Part shown: in pieces, positions 19,368 to 29,852 of the stretch
Layout: each line of letters opens with the position of its first letter
Position numbering within the stretch: the stretch's first letter is position 1
Program-made: the position numbers and the translations under genes
Notes under the pieces: model-generated
The model's input: the letters and a program-made list of their open reading frames with translations, nothing else
Told to the model about the DNA's origin: nothing
Databases searched by the model: none
Assembly (NCBI GenBank): GCA_017962445.1
Contig: JAGCVI010000009.1
Location: 62,001 to 126,000 of the forward strand
Reading direction: 5' to 3'
From: Bacteroidales bacterium
GTDB taxonomy: Bacteria > Bacteroidota > Bacteroidia > Bacteroidales > P3
DNA: 64,000 bases

Positions 19368-19469
19368 CTCAAACTTTGACTCCGTATTATCCTTGTCTGG
19401 TTACCACGACCATTATCAACCATTCAAAAAGAAAACTCCAGAACCCTAATTAAATTCCAAGCAACCCTG

Positions 19470-20012
19470 ATGAAAAAAACATTACTATTCATAGCAACCC
19501 TAGCCCTTCTGGCGACAGCCTGCAACAACAAAAAGGAGGGAAAAAGCAACGTTGTATTTGACGAGAACCACATGATTAGCAACGAATGCTGGATGAAGCT
19601 AAAGCCAAGTGTTGTGGCCGAGAATGAGAATTTCGGCGAAGAGGCCTTTAACAACGAGGTCTTCAAGTTCAACATCGATGACAAAGACGCCTTTTACAGC
19701 ATCAGCGTCACACTTTGCTATGATACATCGCTATACAGGGAGAAATCGTTCCCCCTTGTCGTAAAATTCTTCAATGAAGAGAATGAACGCCACGGAATCA
19801 ACCCGACAATACGACTAATCGAGAACAACGGCACACGCAGAGGACAGACCGTAGGAAAATACTGTACAATAACAGAGGTTATAGACAGCTATAGGCAATA
19901 CAACACAGCAGGAACCTACACATACTACCTTCGCCAAGGGACATCAAATTACGAACTCCACGGTATATCAAGCGTTGGGCTGAAGGTCGAGAAGGTTAAC
20001 CAAGTCAAATGA
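19470..20012 (+). CDS. GldH-like lipoprotein
   Basis: 180 residues with a lipoprotein signal peptide (lipobox ATAC, Cys18). The body is beta-rich, with YSISVTLCYDTSLY in the middle and a C-terminal ELHGISSVGLKVEK that resembles the ending of gliding-motility lipoprotein GldH proteins, which are widespread in non-gliding Bacteroidales. The GldH match is from memory and moderate. Its stop overlaps the uvrC start (ATGA), so the two genes are translationally coupled. Confidence 0.55.
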   Translation: MKKTLLFIATLALLATACNNKKEGKSNVVFDENHMISNECWMKLKPSVVAENENFGEEAFNNEVFKFNIDDKDAFYSISVTLCYDTSLYREKSFPLVVKFFNEENERHGINPTIRLIENNGTRRGQTVGKYCTITEVIDSYRQYNTAGTYTYYLRQGTSNYELHGISSVGLKVEKVNQVK

Positions 20013-21859
20013 TTGACAAGAGCATAAACAAGAACATCGACAGCATCAAACTAAAGCTGAAGACGATACCTGAAACGCCTGGAGTATACCAATACCTAGA
20101 CCAATCTGGCAATGTCATTTATGTTGGTAAGGCAAGAAATCTACAACGGCGAGTCAGTTCATATTTCAACCGATACGATGACCACAGCTCTAAAATAAAG
20201 ATGCTGGTGCGCCATATCCACGACCTGCGGACCACCGTTGTAGCAACAGAAGTAGACGCTCTGCTACTGGAAAACAACCTGATAAAACAGTATCAGCCGC
20301 GCTACAACAGCATGCTGAAAGACGACAAGAGCTATCCCTACTTATGCATTACCGACGAAGACTATCCACAGCTACTTTTCACGCGAGACCGTACACGCAT
20401 CAAAGGCCAGTTCTTTGGTCCATACCCCAACCAACGCATACTCAGAGAACTGCAAGATATCATAAGGAAGCTGTTCAGCTACCGCAACTGCAAAAAGAGA
20501 CTACGCTGGGATGCCAAGAAGCAAATCGTCGTTGGCGGAGACCGTCCATGCATAAATCATCAGATAGGACTATGCAATGCACCCTGTGTTGGATTGGAAA
20601 GCCATGAGGAATACCTCGAGACATTCCAACGAATAAAGAAGATACTGCGCGGCGACTTTGGAGAGATCCTCGATTCAATGAAGAAAGAGATGCTTGCCCT
20701 TGCCGACAACCTGCTTTTCGAAGAAGCCGAGATGATGCGCCGCAAGATCAGACTGTTAGAAGAATACCAATACAAGTCGACCGTGGTCAACACCAATGTA
20801 AGAGATGTCGACGTGTACTCCATCCGGTCCGACTCCAAATACGCATATGTCAATATGATGCGCATCAAAAACGGGAGTATAATTTACTCATTCTCAACCG
20901 AGATAAAGAAACAACTGGATGAAAGCGACAATGATATTCTTGCAACGGTCATCCCTGCCCTGCACGAACAAACCGAAAGCACTGCAACAGAAGCCATTGT
21001 ACCATTCAAAGTAGAAGATATTCCCGACGACTATCTAAAACAAACCGTACCCACTCGCGGAGACCGTAAGCAATTGCTTGAACTCAGCGAACGCAACGTC
21101 CACGCCTACCAGCACCAATGCATGCACCAGAGGCTGCTAGTCAACCCCGACGACGGACGTGTCCAGCTAATGGAACGGCTGCAAAAAGAATTGCATCTGA
21201 AAAAGAGGCCGGTACACATAGAATGCTTCGACAACTCCAATATACAGGGAGCGTATCCTGTCGCAGCCATGGTACGCTTCACCGATGGCAAGCCGAACCG
21301 TAACGAATACAGGAAATTCAACATCAAAAGCGTCGAGGGGCCGGACGATTATGCGTCGATGACCGAAGTCATAACACGTCGTTACAAAAGGCTCAAGGAA
21401 GAAGGCAAAGAGCTGCCCGACCTCCTGATTGTTGATGGCGGTGCCGGCCAGATGGAGATTGCACGACGAGTGATAGAAGAAGATCTCAAACTCGAGATAC
21501 CCATAGCGGGACTTGCCAAGGACGACCGCCACCGGACCAACGAGCTGCTGTGCTACGACGACAGAGGCAACATTCGTGTGGTGGGCATGAAACCGACCGA
21601 TGAGTTATTCCACCTGATGGAGAAAATACAGAACGAAGTCCATCGCTTCGCCATCACATTCCACCGTGAAAAGCGGAGCAAAGGCACAATCCGGACACAG
21701 TTGACCGACATACCAGGCATTGGAGAGAAGACCGCGCGCGACCTGTTGTTAAGATTCGGTTCAGTGAAAGAGATCAAGCTACAGACCCTGGACGACTTAG
21801 CCAAAGCCATTGGACCCGCTAAAGCGAAAACCGTATTCGAATTTTTCAAAAGAAAATAG
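20009..21859 (+). CDS. uvrC: Excinuclease ABC subunit C
   Basis: 616 residues. UvrC makes both incisions around a lesion in nucleotide excision repair. The N-terminal GIY-YIG nuclease (GVYQYLDQSGNVIYVGKA) is followed by a cysteine-containing CINHQIGLCNAPC region, a UVR motif (MLALADNLLFEEAEMMRRKI), the RNase-H-like UvrC domain (VHIECFDNSNIQG, LLIVDGGAGQ) and a C-terminal helix-hairpin-helix (LTDIPGIGEKTARDLL). Full length. It starts within the last codon of the preceding lipoprotein gene by a 4-base overlap. Confidence 0.97.
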   Translation: MIDKSINKNIDSIKLKLKTIPETPGVYQYLDQSGNVIYVGKARNLQRRVSSYFNRYDDHSSKIKMLVRHIHDLRTTVVATEVDALLLENNLIKQYQPRYNSMLKDDKSYPYLCITDEDYPQLLFTRDRTRIKGQFFGPYPNQRILRELQDIIRKLFSYRNCKKRLRWDAKKQIVVGGDRPCINHQIGLCNAPCVGLESHEEYLETFQRIKKILRGDFGEILDSMKKEMLALADNLLFEEAEMMRRKIRLLEEYQYKSTVVNTNVRDVDVYSIRSDSKYAYVNMMRIKNGSIIYSFSTEIKKQLDESDNDILATVIPALHEQTESTATEAIVPFKVEDIPDDYLKQTVPTRGDRKQLLELSERNVHAYQHQCMHQRLLVNPDDGRVQLMERLQKELHLKKRPVHIECFDNSNIQGAYPVAAMVRFTDGKPNRNEYRKFNIKSVEGPDDYASMTEVITRRYKRLKEEGKELPDLLIVDGGAGQMEIARRVIEEDLKLEIPIAGLAKDDRHRTNELLCYDDRGNIRVVGMKPTDELFHLMEKIQNEVHRFAITFHREKRSKGTIRTQLTDIPGIGEKTARDLLLRFGSVKEIKLQTLDDLAKAIGPAKAKTVFEFFKRK

Positions 21860-21866
21860 CGGAATC

Positions 21867-22301
21867 ATGAAGATACATTTTTTAAAAATTAAAAATTGGA
21901 TTCTTGCATGTGTGGCTGGGGTGATATGGGGCAGCTTTTCAATTTGTTTCACGTCATGCAGGATGGCATACGGTACACCGGAGGCGGACTACAAAGTCAA
22001 GGGGACGGTTAGAGACCCGCAAGGTAATCCGATAGAAGGGATTGAGGTGTCGATGGCCTATCGGAGCAGCGTGACCGACGATGAAGGGAAGTATTCAATC
22101 ACAGTAAGGTACGATGCATGGAGCAGTCATTTGACAGTACGATTCAGCGACATTGACAGCACCGAAAATGGCCTATACGCCGACACGACCGTAGTTGTGG
22201 ATTATTCCAACGCGAATTTCACCGGAGGCCACGGAGAATGGTATGAAGGGACAGCCACAAGGGAAGTCGACATGACTATGCGGCCTATAATTGACAAATA
22301 A
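21867..22301 (+). CDS. Small lipoprotein resembling the radical-SAM-associated lipoprotein family
   Basis: 144 residues. A basic N-terminus, a hydrophobic stretch and a late lipobox FTSC (Cys31) precede AYGTPEADYKVKGTVRDPQG, after which one carboxypeptidase-regulatory-like beta domain runs to the end (PIEGIEVSMAY, TDDEGKYSI). The YGTP.ADYKVKG segment and the FSDIDSTENGLY stretch recall the Bacteroidales family annotated as radical-SAM-associated putative lipoprotein. Its usual radical SAM partner is not within this window. I start at the ATG at 21867; an earlier in-frame ATG at 21810 lies inside uvrC. RBS is not obvious. Confidence 0.65.
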   Translation: MKIHFLKIKNWILACVAGVIWGSFSICFTSCRMAYGTPEADYKVKGTVRDPQGNPIEGIEVSMAYRSSVTDDEGKYSITVRYDAWSSHLTVRFSDIDSTENGLYADTTVVVDYSNANFTGGHGEWYEGTATREVDMTMRPIIDK

Positions 22302-22365
22302 GAACAATGAAAGAGCAAGGCTGCGGAGCTCTACCCTTACGATAAAACTAGAAAAACCATCAAAA

Positions 22366-22974
22366 CTACACTATTGCCAGCAACTCGACTGTGAAAATCA
22401 AAGCGGCATAAGGCGGAATCGAAGCGCCGGCGCCATGCTCGCCATAACCCAACTGATAGGGGATGTAGAATTTATACTTGGCACCCACCTTCATCATCTG
22501 CACGCCCTCGGTCCAACCGGCTATGACCTGACGCAGGCCAAACTCGGCAGGCTGGTTGCGGCGGTAGCTGCTGTCGAATACGGTGCCATCGATGAGGGAG
22601 CCCTCGTAATGGCAGCGGACAGTGTCGGAAGCCAATGGACGCTGACCTGTGCCCTCGCGGAGGATTTCGTACTGCAAGCCGCTGCGGGTTGAAAATACGC
22701 CTTCACGTTTGGCATTCTCGGCAAGGAAAGCCTCGCCTTCGCTTTTGGCGGCCTTGCCTTTCTGGGCAGCCTGAGCCTGCTGCAACTGTTCCATTTCAGA
22801 GAAGAATCGGTCGAGAATGCTATGCGCCTCGTCGGGCGATAGTTTAGGATCGTTGCCTGCAAAGAGATCGCGGATAGCAGAGGCAAAATCGTCGACGTTA
22901 AGACTTGTCTCGAGACCCATATCCAAAAGCTGACGGCCAATATTATGGCCCAATGCGTAACTAAGTTTATCCAT
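22366..22974 (-). CDS. FKBP-type peptidyl-prolyl cis-trans isomerase
   Basis: 202 residues. An N-terminal helical dimerisation domain (MDKLSYALGHNIGRQLLDMG, as in FkpA/Mip) precedes the FKBP domain: VRCHYEGSLIDGTVFDSSY, then VIAGWTEGVQMMKVGAKYKFYIP, YGEHGAG and ALIFTVELL. It catalyses proline isomerisation and chaperones folding. No signal peptide is visible from the chosen start at 22974, so it may be cytosolic; a longer frame to 23064 exists but its extra residues are not family-like. Alone on the minus strand. Confidence 0.9.
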   Translation of the reverse strand: MDKLSYALGHNIGRQLLDMGLETSLNVDDFASAIRDLFAGNDPKLSPDEAHSILDRFFSEMEQLQQAQAAQKGKAAKSEGEAFLAENAKREGVFSTRSGLQYEILREGTGQRPLASDTVRCHYEGSLIDGTVFDSSYRRNQPAEFGLRQVIAGWTEGVQMMKVGAKYKFYIPYQLGYGEHGAGASIPPYAALIFTVELLAIV

Positions 22975-23079
22975 AGTGAAAAGAGATTTTGACAACATTA
23001 ACGCTACCAATCGTATTTTATTTTGCGAAGTATTCACCCACAAGGCAAAATATTTTTTTTCCATGTTGTAGAATTATTG

Positions 23080-23087
23080 TATTTTTG
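23080..23087 (+). promoter_or_regulatory. -7 motif for the 23125 lipoprotein gene
   Basis: TATTTTTG matches TAnnTTTG, 38 bases before the ATG at 23125; an AGAGGA ribosome-binding-like sequence lies between. Confidence 0.55.
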
Positions 23088-23124
23088 CATTTCGAATGGT
23101 AATATTGAAAAAAGAGGAAAAAAC

Positions 23125-24012
23125 ATGAAGAAAAGACTGAAATTGATTGCAATTGTTTATGCTGTTGCAGTAACGATGGGCATAGCCTCGTGTTCGTCTA
23201 GCAGACAAGGTGTTCATTCCGATATTAAGCGTCCCGAGCCAGGACAAATCCAGGCAGCGCTTGACAGCATCTGCTCCGAAGGCTACAACCTTTACATCGC
23301 CGAGCGCGTCAATTGGGTTGCGACCGACATGGTATTGGAACATTACAGCGAAGGTGACTTTGGCGGCAATGTAATATGGCAACCGACCGACAGCACATGG
23401 AGAGCCGTGTTTTTTGACAAGGAGGGAAAGAACAGCGTTTTTGAGCTTGACTACAACAGCCGCAGTGGAGAGAGCAGCTGGACATATGAGACCCGTCCCG
23501 TGACAAACGAAGAGCAATCACAATGGGAGTTGAAGAGCGTCATGTTTGACAATGTCTACGAGCAATACAGGGACAGCATACGCTACAGGAGCGACTACGG
23601 CCGGTTGAATTTCGACCTGGTACGCATCGATGCCAACACTATGAGACTGTATATACTGCAAGGCGTAGAGAGGCCAGGCGTGATCCCGTTCGGCAATGAT
23701 TTCAGCATTGATTTCGACAATGAGGGGAAAACAATGGCGTTCCGACGGTACCACAAATCGTTTATACCGATGCTAACGGTGGACGAAGAGGGTAACAAGA
23801 CAACGGCCACATACCATTCACACCTCAGGGACAACCCATACATCACCCCGACAGACATCTGCAACTTCCTGCTGTACCGTAACGACGAGATGAAGCAGAC
23901 GTATATTGTCAGCACAGCACTCAACGGAGAGATTATCTACAACGCAGAAAGCAACAGTGCGGTGTTCATTCCCCGCGAGGTAATGGAGAAAATCGGCAAA
24001 AAGGGGAAATAA
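23125..24012 (+). CDS. Lipoprotein of unknown function
   Basis: 295 residues. A lipoprotein signal peptide ends in IASC (Cys23) followed by a Ser-rich stretch. The rest alternates beta-like and charged segments with many Tyr and Trp and no motif I recognise. The ATG at 23125 has an upstream GAGGA at about 9 bases and is preferred over the longer frame that begins at 23023 and would bury the signal peptide. It stands between the FKBP gene and leuS with its own promoter motif. Confidence 0.75.
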   Translation: MKKRLKLIAIVYAVAVTMGIASCSSSRQGVHSDIKRPEPGQIQAALDSICSEGYNLYIAERVNWVATDMVLEHYSEGDFGGNVIWQPTDSTWRAVFFDKEGKNSVFELDYNSRSGESSWTYETRPVTNEEQSQWELKSVMFDNVYEQYRDSIRYRSDYGRLNFDLVRIDANTMRLYILQGVERPGVIPFGNDFSIDFDNEGKTMAFRRYHKSFIPMLTVDEEGNKTTATYHSHLRDNPYITPTDICNFLLYRNDEMKQTYIVSTALNGEIIYNAESNSAVFIPREVMEKIGKKGK

Positions 24013-24027
24013 TTCACTTTTTCTTAT

Positions 24028-24035
24028 TATATTTG
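24028..24035 (+). promoter_or_regulatory. -7 motif for leuS
   Basis: TATATTTG matches TAnnTTTG and lies 106 bases before the leuS start, implying a leader of about 100 bases with no structure that I could recognise. Confidence 0.5.
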
Positions 24036-24140
24036 CAGTTTGATTTTTGGATTTGTCGTTATTTATATTTCTACAATTCAATTCTTTGAACAAGGAGTAT
24101 AAATAGTAATGAATCCAAAACATGTATAAATTATAATAAG

Positions 24141-27005
24141 ATGGACTATAATTTCAACGAAATCGAGCCCAAATGGCAGCAGTACTGGCGAGACCAGAAG
24201 ACCTACCATGTGGAAAATAATTCCGAGAAACCACACTACTATGTTCTGGATATGTTCCCCTACCCATCGGGAGCCGGTTTGCATGTAGGTCACCCTCTAG
24301 GATACATAGCAAGCGACATTTATGCACGCTACAAACGTCTGCAGGGATTCAACGTGCTTCACCCAATGGGTTACGATGCCTACGGTCTGCCGGCGGAACA
24401 GTATGCCATCCAGACTGGACAGCATCCCGCAAAGACAACCGAGCAGAACATACGCCGCTACCGCGAGCAGCTCGACAAGATAGGTTTTAGCTTTGACTGG
24501 GACCGCGAGGTCCGCACGTGCGACCCTGAATACTACAAGTGGACCCAATGGACGTTTCTGCAGCTCTACAACCACTACTATGACAACGAACAGGGGAAGG
24601 CACGTCCCATCAGCGAGCTTGTAGCCAAACTGGAGAAGGGAGAACAGAGGACGGAGAGCGGAAAAAGCTGGGGCGAGATGACGGAGAAGGAGCAGCAGGA
24701 CTACCTGATGAACTACAGACTGGCATACCTGGCGGACATACCCGTCAACTGGTGTGCAGAACTGGGCACGGTGCTTGCCAACGACGAGGTGGTGAACGGT
24801 CTCTCTGTCCGCGGCGGCTACCCTGTGGAGCGCAAGCTCATGCGCCAATGGAGTCTCCGCATCACGGCCTACGCCCAACGACTCGTCGACGGGCTGGAGG
24901 AGGTGGACTGGAGCGAGAGCCTGAAGGAGATACAACGCAACTGGATAGGCCGCAGCGAAGGTGCCGCCGTTTGGTTCCCATTGGATGTCAAGAGCAACGA
25001 GAATGTACTTCCCGGAGCCCAAGCATACATGCAGCAGGTCAACCCGCAGCCGGTACCGAGTTTCGAGATTTTCACAACACGTCCCGACACAATATTCGGC
25101 GTCACCTTCATGGTGCTCTGTCCCGAACATGAACTCATCGACCAGATTACCACTCCGGAGCAGAAAGCCGAGGTAGAAGCATACGTAACGTGGGCGAAGA
25201 ACCGTTCGGAACGCGAACGTCAAGCAGAGGTAAAGAAGGTCAGCGGAGTCTTTACGGGCGCTTACGCCATCAACCCCCTCACGGAAGAGAAAATCCCCAT
25301 CTGGGTTTCGGAATATGTCCTCGCAGGGTATGGAACAGGAGCCATCATGGCTGTGCCCGCACACGACAGCCGCGACTTCGCCTTTGCTCGCCACTTCAAT
25401 CTGCCTATTCGTCAAGTGGTCAGTGCCGAGAAGGACGTGGTGAGCGACCCCGCCACCTGGACCGAGAGCCTGGATGCCAAAAGCGGTTGGAGCGTCAACA
25501 GCGGCTTTGTGACTGGCATGAAGGTGAAAGAGGCAATGGCCGCCGTCATCGATAAGATAGAAAAAATGGGAATCGGTCACCGCACAGTCAACTACCGCCT
25601 GCGTGACGCTATTTTCAGCCGCCAGCGCTACTGGGGCGAACCGTTCCCAATCTACTACAAGGATGGCATCGCCACTCCGATACCCGAAGAGAGCCTGCCG
25701 CTGCTGCTGCCCGAAATCAGCGAATATAAACCGACAGCCACGGGCGAACCCCCGCTAGGCCACGCCGACAACTGGGCCTGGGACGAAGAAAAATGCCAAG
25801 TGGTGAACAAGAGCCTCATCGACGGAAAGAAAGTGTTCCCTCTGGAACTTAGCACTATGCCTGGATTTGCAGGCAGTAGCGGATACTACCTGCGATACAT
25901 GGACCCGCACAACGACAAGGAATATTTCTCCAAGGAGGCTGTGGGCTACTGGCGCAACGTGGACCTTTACGTCGGAGGAGCAGAGCATGCATCCGGTCAC
26001 CTTATCTACGCCAGATTCTGGAACAAATTCCTCCACGACATCGGTCTCTCAGTAGTCGAGGAGCCATTCCAGAAGCTTGTGAACCAAGGCATGATACAAG
26101 GTCGCACGAGTTTTGTCTTCCGCTCAAAGGAAGACAAGAACCTCTTCATATCAAAAAATCTCATCAAGAATCCAGATGATGTCAGCCCTATCCGCGTAGA
26201 CATCAATATCGTCGACAACGACATACTCGACACAGAGCGTTTCAGACAATGGCGCCCGGAATTCGCCGATGCCCGTTTCGAACTAGAGGATGGTAAATAT
26301 GTTTGCGGCTGGGAAATTGAGAAGATGTCCAAGACATACTACAACGTGCAGAACCCTGACGACCTGGTGGCCCGCTACGGAGCCGACACGCTGAGGATGT
26401 ACGAGATGTTCCTAGGTCCCGTCGAGCAGTCTAAGCCATGGGACACCAAGGGCATAGAAGGCGTGTTTAGATTCTTCAAGAAATTCTGGCGACTGTTCCA
26501 CGACAGCGACAACACCCTATGTGTCAGCGATGAGGCACCAAGCAATGCAGAGCTGAAGGTATTGCACCAGACCATAAAGAAAGTCACGGAAGACATAGAG
26601 CGATTCTCGTTCAACACATCGGTCAGCACCTTCATGATCTGCACCAACGAGCTGGCGACATTGAAATGCAACAAACGCACAGTGCTCGAGCCGTTGACAA
26701 TACTCATTGCTCCCTTTGCGCCGCATATTGCCGAAGAATTGTGGCACCTGCTTGGCAACGGAGAGACGGTGTGCAACGCTCAATGGCCCAAATTCAACGA
26801 AAAATTCCTTGTCGAGGAAAGTTTCAAGTATCCAGTCTCGTTCAACGGGAAGATGCGCTTCACAATGGAGCTGCCGGTCGACTGCACACAAGAGGATGCA
26901 GTGGCCGCCGTAAAGGCATCGCCCGAAGCCCAGAAATGGATGGCAGGCAAGGAACCTAAAAAAATAATCTTTGTACCCAAACGAATCATCAACATAGTAT
27001 GCTAA
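24141..27005 (+). CDS. leuS: Leucyl-tRNA synthetase
   Basis: 954 residues. A class I synthetase charging tRNA-Leu. The HIGH-type signature appears as [15 protein letters not shown] near 40-54, the CP1 editing domain includes [13 protein letters not shown] and VPAHDSRD, and the KMSKS loop is KMSKT. Roughly 90 residues longer than the E. coli enzyme, with an insertion after the HIGH region ([18 protein letters not shown]) and one around [12 protein letters not shown], as in other Bacteroidales. nusB starts 7 bases before the leuS stop, so the two are coupled. Confidence 0.97.
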   Translation: MDYNFNEIEPKWQQYWRDQKTYHVENNSEKPHYYVLDMFPYPSGAGLHVGHPLGYIASDIYARYKRLQGFNVLHPMGYDAYGLPAEQYAIQTGQHPAKTTEQNIRRYREQLDKIGFSFDWDREVRTCDPEYYKWTQWTFLQLYNHYYDNEQGKARPISELVAKLEKGEQRTESGKSWGEMTEKEQQDYLMNYRLAYLADIPVNWCAELGTVLANDEVVNGLSVRGGYPVERKLMRQWSLRITAYAQRLVDGLEEVDWSESLKEIQRNWIGRSEGAAVWFPLDVKSNENVLPGAQAYMQQVNPQPVPSFEIFTTRPDTIFGVTFMVLCPEHELIDQITTPEQKAEVEAYVTWAKNRSERERQAEVKKVSGVFTGAYAINPLTEEKIPIWVSEYVLAGYGTGAIMAVPAHDSRDFAFARHFNLPIRQVVSAEKDVVSDPATWTESLDAKSGWSVNSGFVTGMKVKEAMAAVIDKIEKMGIGHRTVNYRLRDAIFSRQRYWGEPFPIYYKDGIATPIPEESLPLLLPEISEYKPTATGEPPLGHADNWAWDEEKCQVVNKSLIDGKKVFPLELSTMPGFAGSSGYYLRYMDPHNDKEYFSKEAVGYWRNVDLYVGGAEHASGHLIYARFWNKFLHDIGLSVVEEPFQKLVNQGMIQGRTSFVFRSKEDKNLFISKNLIKNPDDVSPIRVDINIVDNDILDTERFRQWRPEFADARFELEDGKYVCGWEIEKMSKTYYNVQNPDDLVARYGADTLRMYEMFLGPVEQSKPWDTKGIEGVFRFFKKFWRLFHDSDNTLCVSDEAPSNAELKVLHQTIKKVTEDIERFSFNTSVSTFMICTNELATLKCNKRTVLEPLTILIAPFAPHIAEELWHLLGNGETVCNAQWPKFNEKFLVEESFKYPVSFNGKMRFTMELPVDCTQEDAVAAVKASPEAQKWMAGKEPKKIIFVPKRIINIVC

Positions 27006-27994
27006 GCAGACATTTTTTACGCGCAAAAGCACTCCAGTCGGTCTATGCAGCCGTGACTTCAAACAGCGAAGATGCCAACGATGTCGCAAAGCTGTTCGAC
27101 CACAACGTCACACGCCTCAACGACCTCGGAATATTGCAGCTGAGCACCCTGACACAGCTTGCATTTACCGCTGAACGCGTGAACGAGATGGCCATGCAGA
27201 AATTCATGCCGTCGGAAAACGAGAAAAACCCGCCGAAGCGTTTCGCAGAGAACACATTCATCCAACGGCTTGGCGACACGTTCGAATTCCGTCAGCACAC
27301 AAACCGCATGAAGATTGACTGGTCCGACAACTTCGACGTGTTCCGCAAAATACTGAACACACTCAAGGCAACACAGCAGTACCAAGACTATATAGAGCTG
27401 CCTGAATGTAGTTTCGATGACGACAGAGCCTTTGCACTCATAGCTTTCAAATGCCTGATGAACGACGACAATCTGCGCGACATCATCTTTGACAGAGACC
27501 TTCTCTGGGAGGACGATTTCGACCAAATAGCCCAATACAACTTCATGATGATGAAAGAGATTGCAGAAAGCGACATGAACGAGGCCATGCATTGCCCTGT
27601 TGTCTACGACGAGCTGAACAACAAAGACACCGCTGCATACAACTTCGCTCGCCAGCTGGCAATTGACACATTCGCACATATAGACGACACCGAGCCCCTG
27701 ATCAAGAAACATCTGCAAAACTGGGAGTTTGACCGCGTGGCCCTGATGGACATCCTACTTATCAACATGGCTGTAACCGAATTCACACGCTGCCCGTCCA
27801 TTCCTGAAAGAGTCACTGTGGACGAATACATAGAGCTGTCCAAGGAATTCTCAACCGAGAAGAGCAAACTGTTCATCAACGGCATACTCGACAAAATATT
27901 AATTGAACTGCGTGTGGCAGGCAAGATTGAGAAAAACAGCCGGGGCCTTTACGATCCTGAGATCGACGGCGAACTGCCACCAGAAGAAGAATAA
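26999..27994 (+). CDS. nusB: Transcription antitermination factor NusB, extended form
   Basis: 331 residues, more than twice the E. coli length. The C-terminal half holds the NusB fold: [25 protein letters not shown], then [29 protein letters not shown]. The N-terminal half ([16 protein letters not shown] onward) is the phylum-typical extension with a degenerate NusB start. NusB with NusE binds boxA RNA for rRNA antitermination. Overlaps the leuS end by 7 bases; the DUF1573 gene follows after 6 bases. Confidence 0.92.
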   Translation: MLSRHFLRAKALQSVYAAVTSNSEDANDVAKLFDHNVTRLNDLGILQLSTLTQLAFTAERVNEMAMQKFMPSENEKNPPKRFAENTFIQRLGDTFEFRQHTNRMKIDWSDNFDVFRKILNTLKATQQYQDYIELPECSFDDDRAFALIAFKCLMNDDNLRDIIFDRDLLWEDDFDQIAQYNFMMMKEIAESDMNEAMHCPVVYDELNNKDTAAYNFARQLAIDTFAHIDDTEPLIKKHLQNWEFDRVALMDILLINMAVTEFTRCPSIPERVTVDEYIELSKEFSTEKSKLFINGILDKILIELRVAGKIEKNSRGLYDPEIDGELPPEEE

Positions 27995-28000
27995 CCGACA

Positions 28001-28474
28001 ATGAAGACAACCATGAAAAGAATAATAACACTCGCCATTGCAGTACTTATCCTGGCCGGTTGCGGTGAACAAGGAAGAAATGGAAACAGAGACACCGTGA
28101 AAACCACCGCAAAGAACACGATAAAGAACCCCAACACCGCCAATGGGTACGACGAAAGCGTGAAAATGCCGAAAATCACTTTTGAAAATGACATGCACGA
28201 CTTCGGAACCGTTATGGCAGGTGAGACAATATCGTACAGCTTTAAATTCACCAACACTGGCGATGACGACCTTGTGATCAGCCAATGCGACCCCTCATGC
28301 GGTTGCACTGTAGCCAACTACCCGCGCGAACGCATAGCTCCCGGCGAGTCAGGATTCATAACAGTGACGTTCCGTTCGGCTGGAATGTCTGGTATGCAAA
28401 TGAAAACCGTAACAGTGGCCTCAAACGCACAACCTGCACTCAAAAAACTGACAATAAAAGCAACTGTACGGTAA
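28001..28474 (+). CDS. DUF1573 lipoprotein
   Basis: 157 residues. A lipoprotein signal peptide ends LAGC (Cys21). The mature part has the DUF1573 pattern: FENDMHDFGTVMAGETISYSFKFTNTG, then CDPSCGCTVANYPRERIAPGESG and a final beta strand set; an Ig-like ASH/MSP-type fold. The CGCT motif is typical. Function is not established; these proteins are probably envelope-located. A start at the second ATG (28013) would shorten it by four residues. Between nusB and yajC. Confidence 0.85.
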   Translation: MKTTMKRIITLAIAVLILAGCGEQGRNGNRDTVKTTAKNTIKNPNTANGYDESVKMPKITFENDMHDFGTVMAGETISYSFKFTNTGDDDLVISQCDPSCGCTVANYPRERIAPGESGFITVTFRSAGMSGMQMKTVTVASNAQPALKKLTIKATVR

Positions 28475-28544
28475 AACGGAGAACGACAACCCTACTATCC
28501 AATTTTTATAAGCAATCAAAAAAATAAACTAATAAAGACAAACA

Positions 28545-28868
28545 ATGAACATCCTAACAATTTTATTAGACGGAGCACAAGGTGCACCACAAGGTGGCGG
28601 AATGAGTGGACTATTAATGATTATTTTGCTTTTTGCCTTCATGTGGCTACTGATGATACGTCCCCAGCGTAAAAAAGCAAAAGAAGAAGCCAAAATGCGC
28701 AACGAGCTTAAAAAAGGCGACCGCGTGGTCTTCTCAGGCGGCATCTATGGCAAAATCCATTCCGTTGCAGAGACTACCGTCGAGGTTGAAATCTCCAACA
28801 ACGTGATTGTCACCGTAGAGAAGAGCTTTATCCAAACCATTGTTCCAAGCGACGGACAACAACAATAA
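28545..28868 (+). CDS. yajC: Preprotein translocase subunit YajC
   Basis: 107 residues. One transmembrane helix (GLLMIILLFAFMWLLMI) is followed by RPQRKKAKE and the cytosolic domain LKKGDRVVFSGGIYGKIHSV. YajC associates with SecDF and the Sec channel. The N-terminus is Gly-rich (GAPQGGG). Placed 12 bases upstream of the YbbR-like gene. Confidence 0.93.
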   Translation: MNILTILLDGAQGAPQGGGMSGLLMIILLFAFMWLLMIRPQRKKAKEEAKMRNELKKGDRVVFSGGIYGKIHSVAETTVEVEISNNVIVTVEKSFIQTIVPSDGQQQ

Positions 28869-28880
28869 CAGTGACAAGCC

Positions 28881-29852
28881 ATGGGACATGTTTCGGAGCC
28901 CCTGCGATCAAAGCTGAAGCAGTCACGAGCCTTCATATTTGCTCTTATTGCCATATTCTTTGTATGGCTGGTTACCAACATGTCTGAAGAAAAAGTGTTC
29001 CGCGAGCAGTACCAAGTCCAATATCTCGGAATAGACACTGCTCGCTATGTTGTCACACAATGCGACACAGTCATTACACTCGACATCACAAGTAATGGCT
29101 TCTATGCATTCCGTCGTGGCATCGGCAAGAACCATAAGATAACCCTCGATGTTGAAAAATACATTGCACGGAAACGAAATGGCGACATAAAAATAACGCT
29201 TAACACTGACGAAATAATCTATCAAATACGCAATCAGATAGACATGCGCGGTGTAAGCAAGCTTCAACCTGTGAGCAACAATATCGCCATTGATTTGGGC
29301 ATACGCGAAAGCAAGGCGTTCGTACCGAATATCGACGACGTGGAATTTGTGTTCGACAACTCACACGGACTATATGGCCAACCGCTGATTTCACCCGACA
29401 CCGTCTGGCTATACGGCACAAAGGAGTCGCTCGACAAGATAGACGGACTCTATGCATCCAAGCAAAAATTGGACAATATCTCTGCCAGTGGTAACTATAT
29501 TGTCAAGCTGAATCCTGTATGGGAAAAATACCCCGACCTGAAAGTGTCTACATCCAATATAGATGTATATCTTCCCGTAGAGACATTTGTCGAAAAAGCA
29601 ATTGAGGTCCCTGTTAATGTAAAAATTGACGAAAGTGTTCGCGAAATCAAACTATATCCGCCCACCGTCACCGTAAATGTAATGGTCTCGAGCAAGGACT
29701 ACACGAACACCGACGCCAAAGACTTCAAAGTCACATCAACAATCAACTCTGACACTAGTACAACACTGCGTTGCATAGTAAGCGAATTTCCTGCATATGT
29801 CCACATCAAGTCAATAGAACCTCCAACAGTACAATATGTAGTGATAAAATGA
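28881..29852 (+). CDS. YbbR-like domain protein (CdaR family)
   Basis: 323 residues. One N-terminal transmembrane helix (FIFALIAIFFVWLVTNM) anchors an extracytoplasmic region of YbbR-type beta repeats, recognisable by VWLYGTKESLDKIDGLY, VEVPVNV-like IEVPVNVKI and KLYPPTVTVNVMV. In Firmicutes CdaR regulates the di-AMP cyclase CdaA; whether that holds here is unknown, and no cdaA is adjacent. The stop overlaps the coaE start (ATGA). Confidence 0.8.
   Translation: MGHVSEPLRSKLKQSRAFIFALIAIFFVWLVTNMSEEKVFREQYQVQYLGIDTARYVVTQCDTVITLDITSNGFYAFRRGIGKNHKITLDVEKYIARKRNGDIKITLNTDEIIYQIRNQIDMRGVSKLQPVSNNIAIDLGIRESKAFVPNIDDVEFVFDNSHGLYGQPLISPDTVWLYGTKESLDKIDGLYASKQKLDNISASGNYIVKLNPVWEKYPDLKVSTSNIDVYLPVETFVEKAIEVPVNVKIDESVREIKLYPPTVTVNVMVSSKDYTNTDAKDFKVTSTINSDTSTTLRCIVSEFPAYVHIKSIEPPTVQYVVIK

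Noticed and set aside
22291-22692. 133-codon plus-strand frame after the small lipoprotein gene
   Set aside because: Most of it is antisense to the FKBP isomerase gene; its product has no motif.
24297-25580. 427-codon open frame on the minus strand
   Set aside because: It lies wholly inside leuS, which has complete synthetase motifs; the product has no recognisable domain and arises from the codon pattern of leuS.
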